A DNA stretch of 14,617 nucleotides from Clostridiales bacterium. GTDB taxonomy: Bacteria; Bacillota; Desulfitobacteriia; Desulfitobacteriales; Desulfitobacteriaceae. Location of the stretch: assembly GCA_027357125.1 (NCBI GenBank), contig DAHVVW010000011.1, positions 1 through 14,617 on the forward strand. Reading direction: 5' to 3'. The translations under genes and the position numbers were made by a program. Below are positions 7,716 through 14,617 of the stretch, piece by piece (positions within the stretch are counted from its first letter, which is position 1; each line of letters opens with the position of its first letter). The notes under the pieces are model-generated. The model saw nothing but the letters and a program-made list of their open reading frames with translations. It made no database searches and had not been told where the DNA came from.

Positions 7716-8330
7716 GTGGCCTCACAAACCAAACGCTATGCCATGGTCATCGACCTGCGCAAATGTGTAGGATGCAATGCCTGTACGGTATCCTGCAAGA
7801 TTGAAAACCAGGTGCCGGAAGGGGTATTCCGCACTTGGGTCAAAGAAATAGAAAAAGGAACCTATCCGCAAATTACCAGGTTCCGTCTGCCGCGGCTGTG
7901 CAACCATTGCGACAACGCGCCTTGTTTGGCAGCCTGTCCGGTTCAGGCGACTTACCGGGCTGAGGACGGAACCATTATGGTCGACTATGACCATTGCATC
8001 GGCTGCAAATATTGCATGGCAGCATGTCCGTATGACGCCCGCTTTATTAATCCCATCAGAAAGACCGCGGAAAAGTGTACGTTTTGCTATCACCGGGTTA
8101 AGGCCGGGCTCCTGCCCGCCTGTGTCACCACCTGTGTCGGAGGGGCGCGCATATTCGGCGATTTAAACGATCCTCAGAGCCTGGTGGCCAAGTTGGTGGC
8201 CAATAATCCGGTGCAGGTTTTAAAACCGGACATGAGCACCAAACCCATGGTCTTCTATATCGGGGCGGACCAGGATATTATGGGTGCGCGCTATGGCGAC
8301 CTGGAGAAAGGAGAAAGGAAGCATGGATAA
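7716..8330 (+). CDS. Four-cluster [4Fe-4S] ferredoxin subunit (PsrB/PhsB/DmsB type)
   Basis: This electron-transfer subunit connects the membrane quinol subunit to the catalytic subunit. With a GTG start at 7716 it has 204 residues and sixteen cysteines in four groups: 17/20/23/27, 62/65/70/74, 94/97/100/104 and 121/124/136/140, enough for four [4Fe-4S] clusters. The GTG at 7716 is chosen because AAAGGAG lies eight bases upstream; an earlier in-frame GTG at 7680 has no ribosome site and falls only three bases after the chaperone stop. There is no signal peptide or membrane segment, so export probably occurs bound to the Tat-signal-bearing catalytic subunit, as in other DMSO-reductase-type complexes. 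Its last eight bases (ATGGATAA) overlap the start of the NrfD gene. Confidence 0.92.
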   Translation: MASQTKRYAMVIDLRKCVGCNACTVSCKIENQVPEGVFRTWVKEIEKGTYPQITRFRLPRLCNHCDNAPCLAACPVQATYRAEDGTIMVDYDHCIGCKYCMAACPYDARFINPIRKTAEKCTFCYHRVKAGLLPACVTTCVGGARIFGDLNDPQSLVAKLVANNPVQVLKPDMSTKPMVFYIGADQDIMGARYGDLEKGERKHG

Positions 8331-9507
8331 TGTCACCTACCTTGCCAATGTGACCCATCCCGTGCAACTTGGCGTTTTAATTGCAATCTACTTTTTCTAC
8401 ACCGGACTGAGTGCGGGTTCTTTCGTTTTGTCCAGTCTGGGTACAGTTTTCGGGATTGAAAAATACAAACCGATTGCCAAAGCAGGGGTCATCATGGCTA
8501 TAGCTTTGCTCGCGATCGCTCCCCTCCATCTCATTGCTGACCTGGAACAGCCCGGACGCTTCTACACTCTCTTCTTCCGGTTGAACCCGACCTCGGCCAT
8601 TTCCTACGGAACCTTTCTCCTCACGCTTTATCCGCTTAACAGTATAATTTATCTGTGGTTTTTAATGCGCAAAGATTTTGCTGCCGGAGCAAATCAGGTG
8701 TCCGGTTTCCGGCAGAAGCTTTACCGCTTCTTAACGTTTGGCAAAACGGATCTTTCTCCGGAGGCTGTGGCTAAAGACGCCAAACGGGCTAAGCTGCTGG
8801 GGACCTTAGGAGTACCCCTGGCTTTGCTGGTACACGGCTATACCGGATTTATCCTGGCCAACATTCAGGCCCGGGCCCTGTGGCATACGGGGCTTATGCC
8901 CTTGATCTTCCTGATGTCGGCCATGGTATCCGGAACCGGTTTGCTGATTCTTGTCCTTTTGTTGAGCCAACGTTTCTTTTCTCCGGAGCGGAGTATTACT
9001 CCGGAACGCAAGAAGCTGATTCTCGATATTGCTCAGCTTATGCTTTGGTTTATTGTGGTCGATGCCAGCCTGATGGTGATAGACTTTATTGTGCTTTATT
9101 ATACGAATGCAGCCGGGCGCGCGGCGGCCGAACTCTTCCTGTACGGGAGCCACCGCACCATGTTCCTCGGTGTCGAAGCCGGTCTGGGTCTGTTCGTTCC
9201 TTTCCTCCTCCTGTTAATTCCACGCACCAAAGGCTCCCTGAGCTGGATTTCTTTAGCTTCGTTCCTAACATTGGTCGGGGTTATCGCCATGCGGGTTAAT
9301 TTTGTCATCGGCGGGCAACAGCTGCCTTTGACCGGGAACACTCTAAATCCCTATACGGCTGACCCCAGGCACCTCATGTTCATTGCTGTGTTTGCCCTGG
9401 CAGAACTGGCGATTCTCTACTTTGCCTTTCGCTTCCTGCCTGTCTTCGGCTTGCCCAAGACTCCGCCGGCTCCGGTAAATTATCAGGGACAGGTTGGAGC
9501 CAAGTAG
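8323..9507 (+). CDS. NrfD/PsrC-type membrane anchor and quinol-oxidising subunit
   Basis: This integral membrane subunit should oxidise quinol and pass electrons to the ferredoxin subunit. The 394-residue protein has about nine hydrophobic segments, starting near PVQLGVLIAIYFF and ending near LAELAILYFAFRFL, in line with NrfD-type proteins (eight to ten helices). The ATG at 8323 is preferred over an in-frame GTG at 8284 because it has GGAGAAAGG just upstream and makes an eight-base overlap (ATGGATAA) with the ferredoxin gene, the same coupling seen between the first NrfD and its catalytic gene at 458-465. It is the last gene of the operon and is followed by a strong terminator. No haem-binding motif was seen, so it resembles PsrC/NrfD rather than a cytochrome subunit. 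Confidence 0.88.
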   Translation: MDNVTYLANVTHPVQLGVLIAIYFFYTGLSAGSFVLSSLGTVFGIEKYKPIAKAGVIMAIALLAIAPLHLIADLEQPGRFYTLFFRLNPTSAISYGTFLLTLYPLNSIIYLWFLMRKDFAAGANQVSGFRQKLYRFLTFGKTDLSPEAVAKDAKRAKLLGTLGVPLALLVHGYTGFILANIQARALWHTGLMPLIFLMSAMVSGTGLLILVLLLSQRFFSPERSITPERKKLILDIAQLMLWFIVVDASLMVIDFIVLYYTNAAGRAAAELFLYGSHRTMFLGVEAGLGLFVPFLLLLIPRTKGSLSWISLASFLTLVGVIAMRVNFVIGGQQLPLTGNTLNPYTADPRHLMFIAVFALAELAILYFAFRFLPVFGLPKTPPAPVNYQGQVGAK

Positions 9508-9555
9508 ATTTTTCCTGAGTTTTCAGTAAGAATATCTGAATTGATCCAGGCGAGA

Positions 9556-9602
9556 AGGGAGAACAACCGGACAGGTGTCGGGGAGTTCTCCCTGGTCTTT
9601 TT
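9556..9602 (+). terminator. Strong intrinsic terminator of the second reductase operon
   Basis: The arms AGGGAGAAC (9556-9564) and GTTCTCCCT (9585-9593) are perfectly complementary over nine bases. Inside them CCGGAC and GTCGGG can pair with one mismatch around an AGGT loop. A T-run at 9598-9602 follows. It separates the reductase operon from the signalling operon. Confidence 0.85.
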
Positions 9603-9610
9603 CAGGCATT

Positions 9611-9639
9611 TTGGTTTTTTATTGCCCGCATGGTACACT
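9611..9639 (+). promoter_or_regulatory. Possible housekeeping promoter of the signalling operon
   Basis: TTGGTT (9611-9616) and TACACT (9634-9639) are separated by 17 bases, fitting a weak sigma-A promoter upstream of the TTG start at 9670. Each box matches consensus only partly (3/6 and 4/6). The placement just after a strong terminator and before a gene with its own ribosome site makes some promoter here likely. Confidence 0.35.
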
Positions 9640-9669
9640 AATATTAATAAGGCTCGGGGGTGACAGGGC

Positions 9670-10671
9670 TTGAACAAACGCCTGTGGATTTTGGGGATTG
9701 CGGCTTTCTTGCTTTTTCTGGTAGGAGCCTATCTTGTGACTGTTCCTGCGGCTAAGCCGCGGGTGGCGCATATAGGAATCCTGCTGGCCAATGATACCCG
9801 CCTGGCCAAAGTGGAGGGCTTGCAACAGGCCTTAAGCCGTCTGGGCTACCTGGACGGGCAGGATGTAACCTATCAGGTCTTGAATGCGCAAAACGATATT
9901 TCCCAATTGCCCGTGCTGGCCCGGCGTCTGGTTCAAAACAGGCATGATGTGCTGGTTGCGGCAGGGTACATTGAAGCTCAATCTTTAAAAGATATTACAG
10001 CCGCCGTGAAGAGGCCGGTTCCGGTGATCTTCATGGGCTCCCTTGCTCCGGCCGCAATCGGCCTGGTGCTGAATCCAACTCATCCGGAAGGAAATTTGAC
10101 CGGACTTAACAATTATCACCTTGAATTAACCCCCAAACGGCTGGAACTGCTCCATCGTTTGCTTCCTAACGTGCGACGTGTGGCAGTGCTGGGGGATCTG
10201 CGCGTGCCTTCCTTTGAACGGACCCAGGCAGGGATTCAGTCAGTGGCCAGGGAGTTTTCCCTGACTCTGAATTCTTTCACAGTCTCCAGCCCGGAAGATA
10301 TTGAAAGAGTGTTTCAGGAGATGGCGGCGGCTAAAGTGGAGGCCATTATGCTTCTTCCCGGATTTTTTCTGGAGACGAGCATGGAGCAAATTGTTGGGCG
10401 GGCTCTGCAGCAAAACCTTCCTGTTTTTGGAGTTTATCCGGGTGATATCAAATATGGCTGTTTGGCTTCTTATGGCACTTCTTACGAAGAGCAGGGGGCG
10501 CAATCGGCCCATCTCGTGAACAAAAGCCTGCGCGGGCAGGCCACGGGAGATATTCCGGTAGAAACTCCGGATAAAATTGTCTTGTCGGTCAATTTGCGCA
10601 TAGCCAACAAATTGGGAATTCATCCGGCAGCGGATGTGCTCAGCCTGGCGGATCAGGTAATCCAACCGTAG
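9670..10671 (+). CDS. ABC_sub_bind (TrpX-like) periplasmic substrate-binding protein, probably sensory
   Basis: This 333-residue protein belongs to the ABC transporter substrate-binding family typified by TrpX (Pfam ABC_sub_bind). Evidence is the opening HIGILLAND after the signal region, the GLQQALSRLGY-type segment, and the TGLNNYHLELTPKRLELLHR region followed by VRRVAVLGD. The N-terminus has a hydrophobic helix (about residues 4-25) but no lipobox cysteine, so it is either an uncleaved membrane anchor or a Sec signal rather than a lipoprotein. The start is TTG with GGGGGTGA six bases upstream. No permease or ATPase gene is adjacent; instead a histidine kinase follows almost immediately. 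This suggests it captures a ligand and presents it to the kinase, as AioX does for AioS (inference by analogy; AioX is from a different binding-protein family). The ligand is unknown. Confidence 0.8.
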   Translation: MNKRLWILGIAAFLLFLVGAYLVTVPAAKPRVAHIGILLANDTRLAKVEGLQQALSRLGYLDGQDVTYQVLNAQNDISQLPVLARRLVQNRHDVLVAAGYIEAQSLKDITAAVKRPVPVIFMGSLAPAAIGLVLNPTHPEGNLTGLNNYHLELTPKRLELLHRLLPNVRRVAVLGDLRVPSFERTQAGIQSVAREFSLTLNSFTVSSPEDIERVFQEMAAAKVEAIMLLPGFFLETSMEQIVGRALQQNLPVFGVYPGDIKYGCLASYGTSYEEQGAQSAHLVNKSLRGQATGDIPVETPDKIVLSVNLRIANKLGIHPAADVLSLADQVIQP

Positions 10672-10685
10672 GGAGGATGGAAAGT

Positions 10686-12857
10686 TTGAAAGTCGGCCCG
10701 GTTCCTTGGTGGATGCGGATCAAAGGGCGTGTTCTGGTTTTTGGCATTATGATGTCTATTTTTCCTTTGCTTTTTCTCGGCCTGGCCAGTTTTAACACCA
10801 CCCGGCTGCACCTGGAAGGGAGTATTCAGGAGCAGAACTTTGAGCGGGCCAACGCCCTCGCCCAAGAGATTGGGGATTTTGTGCAGAATATGGCGGACAG
10901 CCTGACCCATGTCGCTTCAACCAGTGCGCCCATGCTTGTGGGGAAGGATCAGGTGGCCCGGGCCTCGATTTTGGGAACACTTCTCCGGGAAGAACCGTAT
11001 CTGGAGAAAATAACGGCAGTAGACAGGAATTGGCGTGTTCTCGGCCAGGTTGCCAGAAGGGAAGTGATTTTGCCCGGTTCTGTACCTGTCAGGCTGGAGA
11101 AGGTTGAGTTTACGGATGAGCGTTCCTTTGCTGTCAGCAATGTGTTTTTCACGGGGGATGGACGCCCGGAGTTTTATTTGACGGTGCCGATTCAGGATCC
11201 GTATACCCGTCAGGTTATCGGCTATTTACAAGCGGAGACCGATCTGAAGGGAATGGTCACCAAGATAGCCAACTTGCGCATCGGCCAGGCCGGTTATGTT
11301 TTTCTGACGGATGAGAAAGGGAATTTAATTAGTCATACAGACTTTAGCCATGTCCTGCGCCAGGAAAATGTGCGCCAGAATCCGTCCGTACGCGGTTTTT
11401 TGACAGGGGAAAGTCCGACCCATCGAGGACGGGAATACGACAACTCTGACGGTATCAGGGTGATAGGTCTGTTTGCCCCGGTGGGCAACCCAAATTGGGG
11501 TGTGTTTATTGAACAACCGATTCGGGAGGCTTATGAGCCTATTTCACAGTTTGCCTTCAAACAGGTGGGGATTGTGCTTTTCATGGGGATTCTGGTTACG
11601 ATTCTGAGCATTGTCTTTGGTTTAAAACTCACCCGTCCGATTGAAAACCTGGAAGGGGAAGTCAGGCACATTATTTCCACCGGTAATCCGGAAGCTACCG
11701 TTCCCCAGCAAACCCGGGATGAAATCGGGCGTTTGGTGCAATCCTTCAATCAGTTGCTCCGTATGCTGCACGAGCAAGGCAAGAGCCTCAAAGCTGAAAA
11801 GGAGTTATTGACAACGGTTGTTAACGGAATTGGCGCAGGAATGGCGCTTTTAGACGCAGAGAAGCGCATCATCTGGTGGAATTCTATTTTCGCGGACTGG
11901 TTTGGCTCTGACAGCTTGCAGAAGGTTCCCTGTGATAAAGTGTTGACAGGAGAAGGCATCGATTGTTTTTTCCTGGAAAACGGTAGGGTGGTTGCGCTTG
12001 AGGTCAACGGGCTTCGCCGTTATATCCGTCAAATGTACTATGGGCTGGTGCCGGAGAATCAGGAAAATGCAGCTTATTTGCTGCTCCTTGAGGATGTTAC
12101 GCAGCAAGTGGAACTGGAAGTACGCATGATCGAGACGGACAAGATGGCTGCTGTGGGGTTGCTTGCCTCTGGCGTAGCCCATGAAATAAATAATCCCCTG
12201 GCTGTTATCTCGGCTCACAGCGAGGAACTGTCTGACCGTTTGCGTGAAGACACTCCAACAGTTGCTGAAGTCAGAGAGGTACTGGGCATTATTTCAGGTC
12301 AAGTTCTACGGTGCAAACAGATTACGGGCCAACTCCTGCAGTTTGCCCGCAAAGGCAAACAAGGGCGGGATCTGGTGGATATCGGAGGAGCGACCGCCCA
12401 AACGACAACCTTGCTCCGGCACAGAGCCAAGCAAAAGCAAGTCGGAATTGAGATCGACTTGCCGGAAGGGCTAGTGGTTTTAGGCAATGAGAATGAATGG
12501 CAGCAGGTAGTTTTAAATGTTTTAACCAATGCCATCGATGCATCTCCTGAGGGAGAAACTGTGCAAGTCCGGGCTTGGCGTGAGGAAACTGCCATTCAGG
12601 TTGAAGTGGAAGATCATGGCTGCGGGATTCCGTCCAGCCAGATTAAAAAAGTTTTTGATCCTTTCTTTACCACAAAACCACCAGGACAAGGAACAGGGCT
12701 GGGTTTGTTTGTGAGTTACGGAATTGTCCAGAAAATGAAGGGACAGTTAGCCTTAGCAAGTGTGGAAGGCCAGGGTACCAAGGTGAGGATTACTTTACCA
12801 TTCCAAGAGGTAGGAGAGGAAAGACATGAAGCACCGGCAGCAAGTACTGATTCTTGA
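10686..12857 (+). CDS. Membrane histidine kinase, Cache-HAMP-PAS-HisKA-HATPase
   Basis: This sensor kinase of 723 residues should autophosphorylate and pass phosphate to the regulator encoded next. Domains in order: membrane helix about 16-36; extracytoplasmic Cache-type sensor up to about 290; second helix about 294-316; HAMP about 317-365; PAS about 375-480; HisKA with phosphorylatable His499 in VAHEINNPL; HATPase with the N-box near 601-615, DHGCGIP from 643 and GQGTGLG at 667-673. The TTG at 10686 is chosen because GGAGG at 10672-10676 lies nine bases away; an ATG at 10677 directly abuts that site and is less likely. The ribosome site follows the binding-protein stop codon directly. The PAS domain has two cysteines, Cys416 and Cys427, that could be redox or metal sensitive (inference). 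The 3' end overlaps the regulator gene by 32 bases. Confidence 0.9.
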   Translation: MKVGPVPWWMRIKGRVLVFGIMMSIFPLLFLGLASFNTTRLHLEGSIQEQNFERANALAQEIGDFVQNMADSLTHVASTSAPMLVGKDQVARASILGTLLREEPYLEKITAVDRNWRVLGQVARREVILPGSVPVRLEKVEFTDERSFAVSNVFFTGDGRPEFYLTVPIQDPYTRQVIGYLQAETDLKGMVTKIANLRIGQAGYVFLTDEKGNLISHTDFSHVLRQENVRQNPSVRGFLTGESPTHRGREYDNSDGIRVIGLFAPVGNPNWGVFIEQPIREAYEPISQFAFKQVGIVLFMGILVTILSIVFGLKLTRPIENLEGEVRHIISTGNPEATVPQQTRDEIGRLVQSFNQLLRMLHEQGKSLKAEKELLTTVVNGIGAGMALLDAEKRIIWWNSIFADWFGSDSLQKVPCDKVLTGEGIDCFFLENGRVVALEVNGLRRYIRQMYYGLVPENQENAAYLLLLEDVTQQVELEVRMIETDKMAAVGLLASGVAHEINNPLAVISAHSEELSDRLREDTPTVAEVREVLGIISGQVLRCKQITGQLLQFARKGKQGRDLVDIGGATAQTTTLLRHRAKQKQVGIEIDLPEGLVVLGNENEWQQVVLNVLTNAIDASPEGETVQVRAWREETAIQVEVEDHGCGIPSSQIKKVFDPFFTTKPPGQGTGLGLFVSYGIVQKMKGQLALASVEGQGTKVRITLPFQEVGEERHEAPAASTDS

Positions 12858-14277
12858 TGATGAGGAAGCTTTGCGTTCGATTATTGCTAAGCGTTTGCAG
12901 CGGAAAAAGTATGATGTATTTGAAGCTGGGACCGCTCAAGAAGGGCTGTCCTTGCTGCGTGACAACCTTCTGGATGCTGTACTTTTAGACTTGCGCTTGC
13001 CGGACGGGGATGGTCTTGGGGTATTGCATGAACTGAAACAGCTCCAGCCGGATATTCAAGTCATCATGCTGACTGGACACGGAACCATGGAGTCTGCCAT
13101 TGAAGCGATGAAGGCCGGGGCTTTTGATTACCTGACCAAACCCTGTAATTTGTCCGAGTTGGAAATTACTTTGGAGAAAGCATTGGAGCAACGCAAGCTT
13201 CTTCTGGAAAACACCGGCCTGCGCCAGGTTGTACATCGCCAAATCCCGGAATTGAGAATTGTGGGGGAAAGTGCCATCTTAAAGGCTCTCCTGGAAATGA
13301 CCAGGAAGGTAGCTCAAAGTGACACAGCGGTCCTGATTCAAGGAGAGAGCGGAGTCGGCAAAGAACTGATTGCCCGGGCTCTGCATAGCTGGAGCCCGAG
13401 GGAAGCCCAGGCCTATGTTCCGGTAAATGCCGGGGCTATACCTGAAGCCCTGATGGAAAGCGAATTGTTCGGGCATGAAAAAGGAGCGTTTACCGGAGCA
13501 GGGGGGCAAAAGATCGGATTGGTGGAGATGGCAGACCGCGGCACTCTTTTCTTGGATGAAATCGGGGAGATGCATTTGGGACTGCAGGTAAAGCTGCTTC
13601 GCTTTTTGGAGGCCGGAGAATTCCGCCGTGTCGGGGATACCAGGCTGCGGCGCGTCGATGTGCGGATTGTCACAGCGACGAACCGGGATTTGCAAAAAGA
13701 GGTTAAAACGGGACGGTTTCGCCAGGATCTGTACTACCGTTTAAACGGTTTAACGCTGGTGGTGCCGCCCTTGCGTGAACGCCGGGAAGATATTATCCCC
13801 CTTGCCGAATACTTTCTTCAACGCTTGGACAAAACGGATGTGGCCGGACAAAGCTGCGTACTGGCGCAGGAAACGAAAGAGGAATTGCTGAAGTATGATT
13901 TTCCGGGTAATGTGCGCGAACTTGCCCACCTGATTGAGCGGGGTCGGCTGCTGGCGGCGGATAGGCTGATTTTCCCGTACGACATCTGGCTGCAAACCAG
14001 TCATTCCCTGCAAGAAGCGGGGCAAACGAAACGACTCGCTCCGGCAGAAAAAAGGGGATTGACACACACAGGTTCTGAAAGTTTCTGGGCAAGAGAAGGT
14101 ACTGGACGGTGGCCGGATGACGGTCATTATCCTGCCTTGGAAGAGGTTGAGCGCGGCTATGTCTTAGCCACGTTAAGGAAAGTTCAGGGCAACCGGGCTC
14201 AAGCGGCGAAACTGCTAGGCATCAGCGTGCGCAATCTCTATCGTAAAATTGAAGCCTATGGAGTGAAAGAGCCCTAA
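12826..14277 (+). CDS. NtrC-family sigma-54-dependent response regulator
   Basis: This 483-residue transcription activator has three parts. The receiver contains the acidic pocket Asp11/Asp12, phospho-acceptor Asp55, Thr83 and Lys105. The AAA+ domain has Walker A GESGVGKE (173-180), the sigma-54 contact loop GAFTGA (220-225) and Walker B around Asp244-Glu245. A Fis-type helix-turn-helix lies at about residues 438-480. All hallmark residues for phosphorylation, ATP hydrolysis and sigma-54 contact are present, so it should be functional. The ATG has GGAGAGG six bases upstream and overlaps the kinase gene by 32 bases, marking them as a cognate pair. The sigma-54 promoter and palindromes at 3617-3734 are the most plausible target in the window (inference). 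Confidence 0.93.
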   Translation: MKHRQQVLILDDEEALRSIIAKRLQRKKYDVFEAGTAQEGLSLLRDNLLDAVLLDLRLPDGDGLGVLHELKQLQPDIQVIMLTGHGTMESAIEAMKAGAFDYLTKPCNLSELEITLEKALEQRKLLLENTGLRQVVHRQIPELRIVGESAILKALLEMTRKVAQSDTAVLIQGESGVGKELIARALHSWSPREAQAYVPVNAGAIPEALMESELFGHEKGAFTGAGGQKIGLVEMADRGTLFLDEIGEMHLGLQVKLLRFLEAGEFRRVGDTRLRRVDVRIVTATNRDLQKEVKTGRFRQDLYYRLNGLTLVVPPLRERREDIIPLAEYFLQRLDKTDVAGQSCVLAQETKEELLKYDFPGNVRELAHLIERGRLLAADRLIFPYDIWLQTSHSLQEAGQTKRLAPAEKRGLTHTGSESFWAREGTGRWPDDGHYPALEEVERGYVLATLRKVQGNRAQAAKLLGISVRNLYRKIEAYGVKEP

Positions 14278-14280
14278 TTA

Positions 14281-14352
14281 TTAGGACCAATAAATAGTAG
14301 TCAGCCACCTCTTAGGTAGCCTCTAACTTGTTAACCTATTTGATAATCCTAA
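14281..14352 (+). repeat. Imperfect inverted repeat between the regulator gene and the thiC fragment
   Basis: Two 17-base arms, 14281-14297 and 14336-14352, can pair at 13 positions plus one G-U, with three mismatches and a 38-base loop. There is no T-run directly after it, so it is not a classical terminator. The right arm contains the stop codon of the thiC fragment. It could be a bidirectional transcription barrier, a remnant of a rearrangement junction, or chance. Confidence 0.3.
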
Positions 14353-14617
14353 CCGATTAGGTGGGAGCCACCGTAACTCACCAGAGGGTCAAGCCGGTTT
14401 TCCTGTTTGGCCCGCTCCACAACGCTCATCGTCGTACCGCAGTGCAAAGCCAGAAAGTCAACCCCATCGGCTGCCTGCCGCTCGATCACGTCAAACAATT
14501 CTTCGACATCCATCTTAAGAGACGACTCGTATTTTTTGGCTGTTTCCGCTACGGCCTGATAATAGGGCAAGGTTCCCACCGGGGTTGATGTGGCGGCTAA
14601 ACTTTCCTTGCGCATGA
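14349..14617 (-). pseudogene. thiC: thiC fragment (phosphomethylpyrimidine synthase), truncated at its C-terminal side
   Basis: The minus-strand frame encodes a recognisable central part of ThiC, the radical-SAM enzyme that makes the thiamin pyrimidine. Matching stretches are PVGTLPYYQA, the acidic segment leading to ERQAADGVDFLALHCG, and RLDPLVSYGGSHLIG, which corresponds to the VSRGGS region of ThiC. The frame is open at the window edge, so the 5' part lies outside. It ends in a stop directly after SYGGSHLIG, where intact ThiC proteins continue for roughly 200 residues including the cysteine motif that binds the catalytic [4Fe-4S] cluster. The remaining 71 bases before the regulator gene do not encode the missing part in any frame. 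The product would be inactive, hence pseudogene. Confidence 0.7.

Noticed and set aside
8284..8322. Earlier GTG start for the NrfD subunit
   Set aside because: The added residues are charged and lie inside the ferredoxin gene; ATG at 8323 has a good ribosome site and the coupled overlap.
9612..9625. Second sigma-54-like promoter (TGG...TTGC) upstream of the binding-protein gene
   Set aside because: The GG-to-GC spacing is nine bases, not the required ten, and the -24 box is otherwise poor.

Overview
The window is a dense, almost entirely plus-strand stretch of an anaerobic bacterium. Strong GGAGG-type ribosome sites, TTG and GTG starts, moderate base composition and NrfD/molybdopterin respiratory genes suggest a Clostridia-type Firmicute (Peptococcaceae-like, in the style of Desulfitobacterium or Desulfosporosinus). 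That placement is inferred from gene content and style, not from a marker gene.

Layout. (1) Bases 1-3577 hold the end of one respiratory operon: the C-terminal part of an NrfD-type membrane quinol subunit overlapping a 1039-residue Tat-exported molybdopterin oxidoreductase. (2) Bases 3578-3821 are a regulatory gap with two good ACAGT-N-ACTGT palindromes plus a weaker third, a weak hairpin with a T-run, a well-formed sigma-54 (-24/-12) promoter and a leader hairpin. (3) Bases 3822-9507 are a second, complete operon: a 1048-residue molybdopterin catalytic subunit, a TorD-type chaperone, a four-cluster ferredoxin subunit and an NrfD-type membrane anchor, closed by a strong intrinsic terminator. 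(4) Bases 9670-14277 encode a probable signalling operon: a periplasmic substrate-binding protein with no transporter partners, a Cache-HAMP-PAS histidine kinase and an NtrC-type response regulator with an intact GAFTGA sigma-54 contact motif. (5) On the minus strand at the right edge lies a piece of thiC that stops about halfway through the normal protein and looks like a pseudogene.

How it may work together. Both catalytic subunits belong to the DMSO-reductase superfamily, have a cysteine at the expected molybdenum-ligand position and a [4Fe-4S] motif, and by length and partners resemble the Ttr/Psr/Phs/Srd group (reduction of sulfur or selenium oxyanions or similar acceptors with quinol electrons). 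The substrate cannot be read from sequence. The main hypothesis is that the binding protein, kinase and sigma-54 activator form a three-part sensor for the acceptor, that the activator binds the palindromes at 3617-3674, and that it fires the -24/-12 promoter at 3719-3734 to switch on the second reductase. The architecture parallels the arsenite system AioX-AioS-AioR, but with a different binding-protein family (ABC_sub_bind/TrpX-like) and a different enzyme.
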